The position numbers and the translations under genes are program-made. Shown here piece after piece: positions 20,088 to 29,038 of a DNA stretch of 64,000 nucleotides. Numbering within the stretch: position 1 is the stretch's first letter; every line of letters starts with the position of its first letter. The notes below the pieces were generated by a model. That model saw nothing but the letters and a program-made list of their open reading frames with translations. It was not told the DNA's origin and ran no database searches. This stretch comes from CAVVMA01 sp963830715 (GTDB lineage Bacteria; Desulfobacterota; Binatia; Binatales; Binataceae): positions 186,001 through 250,000 of the forward strand of contig CAWHNS010000024.1 in NCBI GenBank assembly GCA_963830715.1. The letters run 5' to 3'.

Positions 20088-20660
20088 TCAATTCGTGGTC
20101 GGCGCGGCGGCGCCGGAGAGCGGCTTGTCCAGCGCCTCGAGGATCTGCGCCGCGTGCTTCGACGGATCGACGCTCGGATAGACTTTGAGTATCCTGCCGT
20201 CGGTATCAATCAGGTAGGTGATTCTCTTGTCGAAGCCGAGAATCGGGATGCCGTTGGCCGCGCCGTAGGCGCGCGCGATGCTCTTGTCGGGGTCGAGCAG
20301 CAGCGGGAAGGGCAGTCCATATTTCTTGATGAAGGCGCGATGCTTGTCGGATGAATCGATGCTGCATCCGAGCACCACGATTCCGGCCTTGTCGAAGCGC
20401 GAGAAACCGTCGCGGAAGGCGCACGCCTCCCTGGTGCATCCCGAAGTGAAATCCTTCGGATAGAAATAGAGGACGACGCGCTTGCCGCGAAAGTCGGAGA
20501 GCTTCACCGGCTTGATCTGGTCCCCGGCTACCATCTCGGTCGAGAAGTCCGGCGCGACCTGCCCCTCCTTGAGCGCCTGCGCGCGCGCGATCCGCGGCCT
20601 GAGCGCCATTGAGATTGACGCGCCCGCGACCAGCGCGACTATCAGGAGCGCGAGCTTCAT
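20088..20660 (-). CDS. Bcp/PrxQ-type peroxiredoxin with N-terminal leader
   Basis: A 190-residue protein from ATG 20660. An N-terminal hydrophobic segment (LALLIVALVAGASISMAL) followed by RIARAQA reads as a signal peptide or anchor, so the enzyme acts outside the cytoplasm. The thioredoxin fold has YFYPKDFTSGCTREACAF, with the peroxidatic Cys in GCT and the resolving Cys in EAC five residues later, as in PrxQ. It reduces peroxides using thiols. The gene begins 16 bases after the ilvE stop, so the two are co-transcribed. Confidence 0.9.
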   Translation of the reverse strand: MKLALLIVALVAGASISMALRPRIARAQALKEGQVAPDFSTEMVAGDQIKPVKLSDFRGKRVVLYFYPKDFTSGCTREACAFRDGFSRFDKAGIVVLGCSIDSSDKHRAFIKKYGLPFPLLLDPDKSIARAYGAANGIPILGFDKRITYLIDTDGRILKVYPSVDPSKHAAQILEALDKPLSGAAAPTTN

Positions 20661-20676
20661 CCAGTACAAACTATCT

Positions 20677-21610
20677 TCACACGTAGTATAGCCAGTCGCG
20701 ATAGCGCGCGTCGCGCCCGTGCAGAGCCGCGCGGAATACTTCCTGCACTTTGAGCGTAATCGGTCCCGGCGCACCGGATCCGATCTTGCGGTCGTCGAGA
20801 CTCGCGCACCGGCGTAACCTCGGCTGCGGTGCCGGTCATGAAGGCCTCATCGGCGATATAGAACAGGTCGCGCGCGAAATGCTCCTCGACCACCGGCGTT
20901 TGCAGGTCGCGCAGAATCTTCATCACGGCATCGCGCGTGATCCCCGGCAGAATCGAGCTGAGCGGCGGCGTCCTGACGATTCCGTCGCGCACCACGAACA
21001 CATTCTCACCGCTGCCTTCGGCGACAAAGCCCTGGGTGTCGAGCAGCAGCGCCTCGTCGTAGCCGCTTCGGCGCGCCTCGTAGCCCGCGAGAATCGAATT
21101 CACGTAATGACCCGACGCTTTCGCCGCCGGCATCATCGAGTTGTGATAGAAGCGCGCGAACGACGAGGTCTTGAGCCGGACGCCCTTGCTGACGCTGTCC
21201 TGCCCTAGATAGGCGCCCCACGGCCAGGCCGCGATTGCGACGCGGGTCTTGTTGCCGCGCGCCGCAAGTCCCATCTCACCTTCGCCCAGGAACGCGATCG
21301 GCCGCAGGTAGCATTCCTTGAGCTTGTTGACCCGCACTACGTCCGCCGATGCCTTGAGCAGTTCTTCCGAGCTGAACGGCATCGGCATCTCGACGATGTG
21401 CGCCGAGTCGAACAGCCGGCGGATGTGCTCGCGGGCGCGGAAGATCGCGGAACGCCCCTCGCCGGTCTCATAACAGCGCATCCCCTCGAACACCGCGAGT
21501 CCATAATGGAGGCTGTGCGTGAGGACGTGTACATTGGCCTCGTCGTACGGGACCATCTCGCCGTCGATCCATATCTTTTCGGTGCGCAAGCTGTTGGCCG
21601 ACAAATGCAA
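20677..21610 (-). CDS. ilvE: Branched-chain amino acid aminotransferase, one frameshift
   Basis: About 310 residues from ATG 21610. Class IV PLP fold: EKIWIDGEMVPYDEANVHVL, then HYGLAVFEGMRCY, then SMMPAAKASGHYVNS, where the Lys holds PLP, then EGSGENVFVVRDG and ILPGITRDAVM. The frame breaks near 20803 (EVTPVRE) by one apparent extra base and continues LDDRKIGSGAPGPITLKVQ to the stop at 20677. It catalyses the last step of valine, leucine and isoleucine synthesis, with 2-oxoglutarate/glutamate as partner. The peroxiredoxin gene follows. Confidence 0.9.
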
Positions 21611-21696
21611 TGCCTCCCGACCCGAGCCTGAGCGGGTCAGCAGGCCGGGCTGATAGTGGCCCGCGCCCGCGCGTTCAGGCGCTCGGACAATAGAAG

Positions 21697-23019
21697 CTAG
21701 TCGATGGCCGATCGGGGGACAAGGTTGGCGCCGCCCTGAGTCGGCAGGTGTCCGCGACGGCCGCGATTGCGGCGGCCGCCGCGCCTTCGCCTGCGGCGTC
21801 GGCCCGCCGGCTCGCCGTCCGGTCCGCCGACATGTGCGTGATGCGTCGGGTGCGCGTGATGCATCGGATGCGTTTGGGAGCCGGCTAGAAATAGATCCAA
21901 CTCGGCCGGATTGTCGTCGTAATTCGATGCCATCAATTCGTAAAAGCCGCGTGCTTCCGCAAAGTATGGCCGGCGCAACAAGCGCCGCGCGCGGCGCGAT
22001 CGCGAGATGAACAACTCGAACGCATCCAGCAGCAGCCGCATGTGCTCGATGTCTCCGCGCGGAAAGCCGCGCTCCCGCAACGCGTCGGTCAAGTCGCTCC
22101 CGTCGTCGCCCTGCGACGAGCCGCCCGACCAGCGGTGCATGTCTAGAAACAGACAGGCGAGGACGAACCCGCGGCCCGGTTCGCCGTGAGTTGCGATCAT
22201 CCTTTCGAGCGCCATCAGATTTCGCTCAGTAGCCGTCGCGGTATTTTGGGCATTCGAGGCCGGCGACCGGAGATGCGCCGAAAGCGACGGGATCAGAACC
22301 GCGAGCAGCCCGAGATCTTCCATCAGCGCGAGCGCCTGCGCCGCAGCCGGCATCGCGAACGTGCGGTAGATCTCCTCGACCAGGCGCGGAGGCGACGCCT
22401 TCAGGATGTCCGGATGATGCCGCTCGATTGCCTCGCGCGTGGCGCGCTCGATCCCGAAGCCGAGCTTCGCGGCGAATCGGACTGCGCGGATCATCCGCAC
22501 CGGGTCCTCTCTGACCCTCAGCTCGGGATCGCCGATCGTGCGGATCAACCGTGCGCCGAGGTCGTCCACGCCGCCCACATAATCGATTACGCGGAAGCTC
22601 GTGGGATCATAGAAGAGCGCGTTGACGGTAAAGTCGCGCCGAAAGGCGTCTTCCTCTTCGGTCCCGAACGTGTTGTCGTGCCGGATTAGCAGGTCGCCGT
22701 CTTCGACCACGCCCTCGGCCTGGCGCCGGAAAGTCGCGACTTCGATGTTTTGCGGGCCGAAGAAGACGTGAACCAGGCGAAAACGCCGGCCGATCAGGCG
22801 CGAGTTGCGAAACAACTCGCGCACCTGATGGGGATGGGCCGACGTTGCGACGTCGAAGTCCTTGGGCTTGCGCCCGAGCATCAGGTCCCGCACGCCTCCG
22901 CCGACCAGGTACGCCGCATGGCCGGAGTGACTCAGCCGATACAGGACCTTGAGAACGTTGGGATGAATGTTGCGCCGCGAGATGAGATGACGCGCGCGCT
23001 CGAGGATCTGTGGTTCCAA
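21697..23019 (-). CDS. pcnB: Poly(A) polymerase / CCA-adding-type nucleotidyltransferase
   Basis: A 440-residue protein. TTG 23019 is the only plausible start because an in-frame TAG lies just upstream. The class II nucleotidyltransferase head has AAYLVGGGVRDLMLGRKPKD and FDVATSAHP, with the catalytic Asp pair, followed by RREDFTV-like DAFRRDFTVNALFYDP and EDPVRMIRAVRFAAKLGF. The C-terminal tail is unusual: a His-rich stretch (THPMHHAHPTHHAH) and then an Arg/Gly-rich stretch before SAID. Arg-rich tails are known in PcnB. I chose pcnB over cca by the domain wording, but the two are hard to separate by eye. The enzyme adds A residues to RNA 3' ends. Confidence 0.82.
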   Translation of the reverse strand: MEPQILERARHLISRRNIHPNVLKVLYRLSHSGHAAYLVGGGVRDLMLGRKPKDFDVATSAHPHQVRELFRNSRLIGRRFRLVHVFFGPQNIEVATFRRQAEGVVEDGDLLIRHDNTFGTEEEDAFRRDFTVNALFYDPTSFRVIDYVGGVDDLGARLIRTIGDPELRVREDPVRMIRAVRFAAKLGFGIERATREAIERHHPDILKASPPRLVEEIYRTFAMPAAAQALALMEDLGLLAVLIPSLSAHLRSPASNAQNTATATERNLMALERMIATHGEPGRGFVLACLFLDMHRWSGGSSQGDDGSDLTDALRERGFPRGDIEHMRLLLDAFELFISRSRRARRLLRRPYFAEARGFYELMASNYDDNPAELDLFLAGSQTHPMHHAHPTHHAHVGGPDGEPAGRRRRRRRGGRRNRGRRGHLPTQGGANLVPRSAID

Positions 23020-23122
23020 CTGCTACCTGAGGGGCCAAGCCAACATTAGCCTATCACCCGCAGAATAGCACGGCTGCTTCGAACGACGGACAGACTAGCT
23101 CCCATACTTCGGTCAATCAGTG

Positions 23123-23461
23123 TCACGCCTGAATGATCTGTTCGAGTGACGCGATCAGAGCCGGCAAGTCGCGGGTGACGATCTGCCATAGAATGTCGAA
23201 ATCCACCGAATCGTACCCGTGGATGAGGCGATTTCGTAGTCCTACAATCTGGCTCCAGGGTATCGTTTGGTATTGGGCGCGCTCGCGCGCCGGAATTCTG
23301 TTGGCGGCTTCGCCGACGATCTCGAGCAATCGAACCAGCGCGAGATTGAGCTTGCGATCGGCGTCCAAATCCTTGCGCGTCTTCCCGGCTGCCATCGCGG
23401 AGGCTTCACGAGCGTGGTCGAGCATGTGGCGGAGCCGGGCCTCACGTCTGTCGTGCGACAT
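23123..23461 (-). CDS. HepT-like toxin (DUF86)
   Basis: A 112-residue helical protein from ATG 23461. The RNRLIHGYDSVD segment near residue 80 carries the R-x4-6-H and Tyr pattern of HepT HEPN-domain RNases. The start overlaps the end of the MntA-like gene by 20 bases, the usual order for this pair. HepT cleaves RNA, or is inactivated when its partner AMPylates the Tyr. The gene therefore forms half of a toxin-antitoxin pair. Confidence 0.88.
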   Translation of the reverse strand: MSHDRREARLRHMLDHAREASAMAAGKTRKDLDADRKLNLALVRLLEIVGEAANRIPARERAQYQTIPWSQIVGLRNRLIHGYDSVDFDILWQIVTRDLPALIASLEQIIQA

Positions 23462-23750
23462 ATTGGATCTCCGCGTCGGCGAGCACTCGGTCGCGGAAGT
23501 CCGCGCTTAAGAAGCCGGGGGTGTTGAGGTCCACCCTCCGGCCCAGGATCTCCGAAAGTTCGGCCTCAATGGAAAAGAACTCAAGCCCGGGCACGAATCC
23601 GGGCTCAAATTCGACGAGCACATCCACATCGCTGTCCGCACGGAAGTCATCGCGGAGGACCGAGCCGAACAACGCCAGCCTTCGGACGTGATGCCGCCGG
23701 CAGAACCCGCTGACGCGGTCCTGGGGAACGTCTATCCTTGAGCGAGCCAT
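23442..23750 (-). CDS. MntA-like antitoxin nucleotidyltransferase
   Basis: 102 residues from ATG 23750, with GAGG nine bases upstream. The longer frame back to 23846 lacks a good ribosome site. The minimal nucleotidyltransferase motif LFGSVLRDDFRADSDVDVLV holds the G-S and paired Asp residues that bind metal and NTP. In the MntA/HepT system this enzyme transfers AMP to HepT and neutralises it. Downstream overlap with HepT supports the pairing. Confidence 0.88.
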   Translation of the reverse strand: MARSRIDVPQDRVSGFCRRHHVRRLALFGSVLRDDFRADSDVDVLVEFEPGFVPGLEFFSIEAELSEILGRRVDLNTPGFLSADFRDRVLADAEIQYVARQT

Positions 23751-23799
23751 ATCGCTTGCCTCACTGGAGTCGGCCCTTCGCGACACCAATCGTAGCCTA

Positions 23800-24168
23800 T
23801 CATCCGGCTGCCGCCGCCCTTTCGACGGTCTTCGGCGACTTTTCAATTACTCTGAGCAAAATGCGCGCGGGACGGTCCGGAATCGCTCGGCCCTGTTCCC
23901 ACTCCTGCACCGTGCGAACGCTGAAGCCGAAGCGCTTGGCGAATCTGGCTTGAGACAGCCCGAGCCTGCGCCGGATCGCTCTAACGTCCGGAAGCCGCGG
24001 ATTAAGCACCCGCCGCCAGTCGCGCCGTTGCGACATATCGGGCGCGATGTCCGGGTCCGTCGCGATCATCGCGTCGATGTCGGCGTCGCTGAACCCGCGG
24101 ATGCGCTTCAAATCAGCGCGCGGCTTGGACCGCATCATCTCACTCAGGGAACGCCTGACAATAGGCAT
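23800..24168 (-). CDS. HTH-domain antitoxin partner of BrnT
   Basis: About 122 residues from ATG 24168, with GTG 24171 just upstream. The N-terminal half (MMRSKPRADLKRIRGFSDAD, IDAMIATDPD) resembles the toxin-contacting part of BrnA antitoxins. The C-terminal half is an XRE-type helix-turn-helix: LGLSQARFAKRFGFSVRTVQ, then EWEQGRAIPDRPA. It replaces the ribbon-helix-helix usual in BrnA. It probably binds its own promoter together with BrnT. It overlaps the toxin gene by about 29 bases. Confidence 0.85.
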   Translation of the reverse strand: MPIVRRSLSEMMRSKPRADLKRIRGFSDADIDAMIATDPDIAPDMSQRRDWRRVLNPRLPDVRAIRRRLGLSQARFAKRFGFSVRTVQEWEQGRAIPDRPARILLRVIEKSPKTVERAAAAG

Positions 24169-24424
24169 CACGCTCTCTCCTCTTTGCAGGACGGGCCGAG
24201 ATAATCCTCCGCCGATTGCCGCGCCAAGTGTACACTAGTACAAATAGGTCCTCTTCTATCTTCCCGGTCGCAACAACTCGCCGTTCGCCGTAATCTCTCC
24301 GAAGGTCCTCCTCTTCGAGTACCGGGCCCGCGAAGATGCGGCACGCATACTCGAATCCTATCCCTCGCTCGATCGCGTTGCGCTCGCTCTTTGCCCGGTC
24401 CCACTCGAAGAGCTCTTCGGCCAT
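24140..24424 (-). CDS. BrnT-family toxin
   Basis: A 94-residue protein from ATG 24424. FEWDRAKSERNAIERGIGFE at the start and RIISARPAKRRERDAY at the end are the BrnT (DUF497) signatures, with the basic and His/Arg residues of the RelE-like ribonuclease fold. It overlaps the antitoxin gene downstream. This is the standard toxin-first order of brnTA. It lies only about 400 bases from the MntA/HepT pair. Confidence 0.88.
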   Translation of the reverse strand: MAEELFEWDRAKSERNAIERGIGFEYACRIFAGPVLEEEDLRRDYGERRVVATGKIEEDLFVLVYTWRGNRRRIISARPAKRRERDAYCQAFPE

Positions 24425-24463
24425 TATACGGGATTCACGTAGGACAGCAAATCGAAAACAGGA

Positions 24464-25033
24464 CTAGATCGCCCGCAGATACATCAGCGCGCGTTCCGCG
24501 ATCGCCGTGATGTAGTAGACGGCGAGCAGGGGTGATGCCCTTCGGATCAACAGGCCGGGGAATGACGGCGGTGGAGCGAACGACAGAGCCAGCGCGAGTG
24601 CGTAGTTGATCACACCGCCCCAATGGCCGAGGCGGCTGCGAATCGGTCCGTGCGCCGCTTGCCCGAGAATCATCGAATCGGCCGCGTATTGAACGAATGA
24701 TGCGGCAATGAGGCACGGGACGTAAACCGGAATCGCGCCGGCCCACGATTCGCATCCGAGCACCGCCAGCACGAAGGTCACGTCGGCCGCCCCGTCGAGC
24801 CATCGCCCGGCCGTGCCCGAGGTGCCGAGCCGCCGCGCGACGCGCCCGTCGATAAAATCGCTCCAGGCCGCCGCTACGGCTATCGCCCCGAGAACCGCGC
24901 GCCTCTCGCGATCAACGGCAAACTCTGCGATCCATGCCGCGCCCGCCGCGAACCTGAACAGGGTGAGCAGGTTCGCCAGATGCGCGCGCGCCCATCGCGG
25001 GACCGAGGTCGGGCCGTCGCCCTGCGCCCGCAT
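24464..25033 (-). CDS. CDP-alcohol phosphatidyltransferase family membrane protein
   Basis: 189 residues from ATG 25033, with AGGAG five bases upstream. The frame extends further upstream but that part is low complexity. The family motif reads SDFIDGRVARRLGTSG, then GRWLDGAADVTF, giving D-x2-DG-x2-AR-x8-G-x3-D-x3-D. Several hydrophobic segments follow (AVLGCESWAGAIPVYVPCLI and others). It is an inner-membrane enzyme that transfers a phosphatidyl group from a CDP-alcohol. It is divergent from the DHH gene with about 20 bases between starts. Acceptor unknown. Confidence 0.8.
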   Translation of the reverse strand: MRAQGDGPTSVPRWARAHLANLLTLFRFAAGAAWIAEFAVDRERRAVLGAIAVAAAWSDFIDGRVARRLGTSGTAGRWLDGAADVTFVLAVLGCESWAGAIPVYVPCLIAASFVQYAADSMILGQAAHGPIRSRLGHWGGVINYALALALSFAPPPSFPGLLIRRASPLLAVYYITAIAERALMYLRAI

Positions 25034-25054
25034 TTCTCCTAGAATCGGTTGGCT

Positions 25055-26034
25055 ATGCCGGGGCACGATCGACGCGTTATCCAGGTTGTCAGCCACGGGC
25101 CTTCCTGCTTCGACGGAGTGGTCGCGGCCGCCACCGTCGCCCGCTTTTACGCGGGCCATCGCGTGATACCGATCCTTGCCGCCAACGGGGAGAGTGACGA
25201 AAAGATCCAGGCCCTCAAATCCAGAGGCGGCGGCGATGGCGACGAGATCTGGATCACGGACCTTTCCTGGAACTCAATCGCGACCGCGGAGCATCTGCGT
25301 GCGCTCGCCGACGCGGGCGCAAGCGTCTACTGGATCGACCATCACAGAACCGCAGTCTCCCGCGCCGATGCGCCCGAGTTCAAGGTGCCCTTTCGCGCCA
25401 AAGTATTGTCCGAGCGCTTCTCGGCGGCGCGCCTGACGTTCAATTTTCTCAAGAGCAAAGGCCCGAAGCTCGCACGGTCCGACCCCAAGGCGTTCGAGCG
25501 ATTCCGCCCGCTGGTCGAGCTCGCCGACGATCACGATCGATGGGTCAAGCGGCTGCCCGAGTCGGCCGATTGGCCCTGGCGGTCCAGACACTGGGCGGCG
25601 CGGAAGCCTACAAAGAGATCATGCGGATGGACGAGCCCAGAATGACTCCGCGCCTGAAGGCTGCGCTCGAGGAAGGGCGCGAGGCGATGGCGAAAAGCCT
25701 CGCTCTGGCGCGCGCCACGCTCGTCGATCGTCCGCTGCCCAACGGTCTGAAAGTGCGCACCGCCTGCTGCTTCGGATACAGCAGCGAAGTCGCCGCCGAA
25801 CTCTACAAAGACCAGACTCAAACCGTAATCGCACTGTTCGATCTCAGAAGCCAGGGCGTAAGCCTCCGGCGCAGCGCCGATTGCGATGTCGATCTGTCGC
25901 AGACCGCGCGCGGCTTCGGCGGCGGCGGTCACGCCGCCGCGGCGGGCTTCATGCGAGGGGATCTGACGCAATCGCCGGCGGAAAAGCTCTCCTCGATCCT
26001 GGGTGACAGACTCCAAGTACTTCCGTCCCGGTAA
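25055..26034 (+). CDS. DHH/DHHA1 phosphoesterase, one frameshift
   Basis: About 326 residues from ATG 25055. The catalytic DHH motif is WIDHHRTAVS, after the first metal site SHGPSCFDGVVAA and the second ITDLSW. The C-terminal DHHA1 domain ends RGFGGGGHAAAAGFM, which binds substrate. The frame breaks near 25573 (SADW / ALAVQTLGG), where one G appears lost. This fits the family of NrnA-like phosphoesterases that degrade short RNA or DNA, dinucleotides or 3',5'-phosphoadenosine phosphate. The exact substrate is not decided. Cytosolic. Confidence 0.85.
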
Positions 26035-26192
26035 TCGGAGCAACTATGGCTCCTATTGCTGGGGTAGACCCCCCGCGTTTTGGTCTTCTATTCTCATTAT
26101 CCCGCGCTATGTGCTAGATGAAGCCCGGCGTGCCGGTTGTTCTCTAACGTTCTAGGCGCCGCACGGTTGGGCCGCGAGGGAGACCAGATCAG

Positions 26193-27724
26193 ATGAAAGG
26201 GTCGAAGACAGCCATCAGAATCGCGAGGCTTCTGGCAAAAGGTTGGTTCGCAATGCTCGCGTTGCTGCTGATGGTCGGAAGCGCACAGGCAAGTCCTCTA
26301 ATCGTGACCAACGGCTACTTCGTACCGGACGGTAGCAAAGTCAGTTTCGCGAAGAGGATGGGCGGCGCGAAAGGCACCGGTAATGTGAAGAGCATGGTGG
26401 GCACCGAAGTCGAGGACAGCTTCAGCCCGCTCGCTACGTTTGACTTCTCCACGGGCGAACTGATCAATTACTTTTACCCGGACGACTCCGAAGTCTTCGA
26501 CGAAACGGTGCCCGAAGGCTTTGGCGTCGCCGTGTCCGGCAACCTGGTCTACTATACTGAAATAGATTTCCTCTTTTTCGAAATCCCTTATGGTTCTGAC
26601 GGAATTCATATTGCCCGTTATAACAGCGGCGCGGGAGCGGACGACGTCAACGTGCTGCCCAACCCCAATCCCGGCGCCGGCATCCAGGATCTGGCTTTCA
26701 GCGGCGGCCTTCTGTGGGCGCTGACCGGCTACAATGGCCTCGAGTACCGGGGCTCTCGTCGTCTATGGAATCGACCCCACCACCGGCAATGTAATCAAGG
26801 GCCCCATCACTATTTCCCAGCACGATCCCGATGCCGATGGCTTCACCGTGTTGCCGGACGGCAACTTCCTCATCAACGACGCTCAGAGCTCGCCCACCTA
26901 TCGGGAATTCGATCCCGTCAGCGGGAATCCCACCGGCGCCTCGTTCACAATCTCGGGCGCTGAGTCTTCGAGCGGAGTGGATGTTCAACCCGCATCTGTT
27001 TTTCGCGGCCAGCCCCGATAACACCGAGGGCTACGAAGACTTCTTTGTCGCAACGGAACTGAACGGTACGTTCGACACCGCGACATCGATAAACGCGCCA
27101 TACTTTATCGAAGACATCGCAACCATCGGCGCCGTGCCGGATACGCAGAAGATAAACTACTTCAGCAACGCGAACTCGACCGCCGGACAGGCTTTTGTGC
27201 ACGTCACCGATCCGCTGGAGCCGAACACTTCGAGCGGACAGCCGCATGAAATCTGCGCGATGTTCTACGTTTTCGATACGCGCCAGGCGTTGCAGGAGTG
27301 TTGCGGATGTCCGGTGACGGCCGACGGCCTGCGGACGCTGAACATCACCACCGATCTGGCCTCGGGTGCGGTAGCGCAATCCACCACGCCGCCCGCTGTT
27401 CTCCAGAATGGCGTCATACGGATTATCTCCGCGGCCCCCAACGCCACTCAGTCAAATCCGCCGATCCCGACACCCGGCGAGGGCTGCGATCCGAAAACCG
27501 ACAATTGCTGCGATCCCACCGGCGGCAGCGGCGCCGTTGGCCTTACTCTCCAGCCGACCGTGCGCGCCTGGGCCACCCATCCGCAGACGACTTCTCTGAC
27601 CGAAGAGGAGTTCGAGGACGCTCCTGCGGACGTTCTCGACGCGGATAATCTGGCCAGCCTCTGTGGAGATATTCAGCAAATCGGGAGCGGCCTGGGAGTC
27701 TGCACCTGCGGCACGGGCAACTAG
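26193..27724 (+). CDS. Secreted protein with Cys-rich C-terminus, two frameshifts
   Basis: About 510 residues from ATG 26193, with GAGGGAG upstream. A signal peptide ends in VGSAQASP. The frame breaks near 26745 and again near 26995, both +1 shifts. The parts read as one protein: a beta-rich region with LATFDFSTGELINYFYP, YGIDPTTGNVIKGPITI and FTVLPDGNFLINDAQ (propeller-like blades), then EGYEDFFVATELNGTFD, then a Cys-rich segment CDPKTDNCCDP, and the last residues CTCGTGN. I do not recognise the family. It is exported, and the function is unknown. The 158 bases upstream show no clear regulatory element. Confidence 0.6.
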
Positions 27725-27877
27725 CGCCTGGCATTGCTTGAGGCGCCTCTCCCGCTTTGTTGAGGGAGGGGGTGGCGGGCGTTGCAGAACCAGCCGAGAG
27801 TGCTGCGACCCATCTTCGATCTGCGAGCGCTGATCTGCTACGCTCGCGCCGTCCCGAACGGAGGCGGCTAACCGAAG

Positions 27878-28237
27878 ATGAGCGACGTTCTGATCATCTT
27901 GATTATCGGACTGGCGGCAGGAATTCTCGGTGGATTTGTCGGCGTTGGGGGCGGTGTATTGATCGTTCCGGCGCTCGTGCTGCTGCTTGGCATGCCCCAG
28001 CACGTTGCGGTTGGAACTTCGCTCGGCGCGCTGCTGCCCCCGGTCGGATTGCTGGGCGCGTGGGAATATTATCGGCACGGCAACCTGAACATCCCGTACG
28101 CGCTCTACCTCGGTATCGGGCTTTTGATCGGCGCATATCTCGGCGCGGTCGGCGCAAATCATCTGTCCGGACTGGTGCTCCGTCGCGCGTTCGCGATCTT
28201 TCTGCTCTTCGTCGCCGCGCGCATGCTGATGCGATAG
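27878..28237 (+). CDS. Short TauE/SafE-family membrane protein
   Basis: 119 residues, nearly all hydrophobic, with four predicted membrane spans. AGILGGFVGVGGGVLIVPAL is the TauE/SafE start motif and RAFAIFLLFVAARML is its end. Full-length members have about 250 residues in two such repeats. This is one repeat, so it would need to pair as a dimer, as seen for other half-size members. The family exports sulfite, sulfoacetate and related anions, and the substrate here is unknown. Bases 27725-27877 hold only a weak CTCCC/GGGAG stem of five pairs, possibly the terminator of the preceding gene. Confidence 0.85.
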   Translation: MSDVLIILIIGLAAGILGGFVGVGGGVLIVPALVLLLGMPQHVAVGTSLGALLPPVGLLGAWEYYRHGNLNIPYALYLGIGLLIGAYLGAVGANHLSGLVLRRAFAIFLLFVAARMLMR

Positions 28238-28292
28238 CTCCACGATTGCCTCGGCTTGCGGCTCCCCGGATGCGAGGTTAGATTCGCTCTCG

Positions 28293-28718
28293 ATGGATGC
28301 GGCGCTCGAACAAATCCTGAATCTGCTGCTCGAATCCGAGCGGGCAGGCGTGGTCGCGCTCGACGAGCTCGCACGCGAAGTCGAGCAGGAAGAGTTGCGG
28401 CGCTTCCTGCTGGTGGCCCGCGAAGATGAGGCGCAGAACACGGCCCGGCTGGAAGAATTGATTCGCGCCGCCGGCGGCTCGCCGTCAGACCGCACCGGGC
28501 CGTTCGCCGAAAAGGTCGCCGCGCTGGATTCGCTGCGAGATCGGCTCAACCTGATGTCGCGCGGCCAGGAATGGGCCGCGCGCAAAGCCGAACAAGCGCT
28601 CGCGATCGCGCCCGACGGTCCGATTCGCGACTACCTCGAGAAGATGGCCAACCGCCACCGGCATGATGTCGAATGGGGCCGCGCCGAGGTAATCCGGCTC
28701 ATGAGCCAGAATCGCTGA
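28293..28718 (+). CDS. Ferritin-like helical protein (DUF6306 type)
   Basis: A 141-residue all-helical protein from ATG 28293. LLLESERAGVVALDELAREV in the first helix, and EDEAQNTARLEELI and HRHDVEWGRAEVIRL later, give Glu and His positions suited to a ferritin-like four-helix bundle. The wording is like the DUF6306 family, whose function is not known. It follows the TauE-type gene by about 55 bases and is probably co-transcribed. Confidence 0.65.
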   Translation: MDAALEQILNLLLESERAGVVALDELAREVEQEELRRFLLVAREDEAQNTARLEELIRAAGGSPSDRTGPFAEKVAALDSLRDRLNLMSRGQEWAARKAEQALAIAPDGPIRDYLEKMANRHRHDVEWGRAEVIRLMSQNR

Positions 28719-28744
28719 TCGCTTTTCGCACGAGGTCCGGCTCG

Positions 28745-28975
28745 TCAGCTCAATCGCAGCAACTCGCGCAGCCGCTTGGCGCTGAAGCCAACCATCGTCT
28801 CGCCGCCGACCTGGATCACCGGTACGGCGCGAAAGCCGCGGCTGATTAGCTCATCGCGCGCAGAGGGGTCGTCGCTGATGTTGCGCTCGGTGAACTTCAC
28901 GCCGTTGCTCGCGAAGAACTCCTTCGCCTGCCGGCACGCGGAGCAGCCCTGACCGGTGAAAATCGTTACGTCCAT
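28745..28975 (-). CDS. Glutaredoxin (NrdH-like)
   Basis: A 76-residue protein from ATG 28975. The redox motif is C-x2-C, read as GQGCSACRQAKEFF near residue 11, with the cis-Pro segment AVPVIQVGGETMVGFS. This is the thioredoxin fold of glutaredoxins or NrdH-type redoxins, used to reduce disulfides in the cytoplasm. It is convergent with the ferritin-like gene. Confidence 0.9.
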   Translation of the reverse strand: MDVTIFTGQGCSACRQAKEFFASNGVKFTERNISDDPSARDELISRGFRAVPVIQVGGETMVGFSAKRLRELLRLS

Positions 28976-29038
28976 CGCGCATCCTCCATCGATCCCGAGC
29001 TTAACTCGCCGGCCGACTTCGACGCCAACGCCAGCCCG

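Noticed and set aside
26035..26192. Riboswitch in the 158-base leader before the secreted protein gene
   Set aside because: Some short stems can be drawn but no known aptamer core was recognised.
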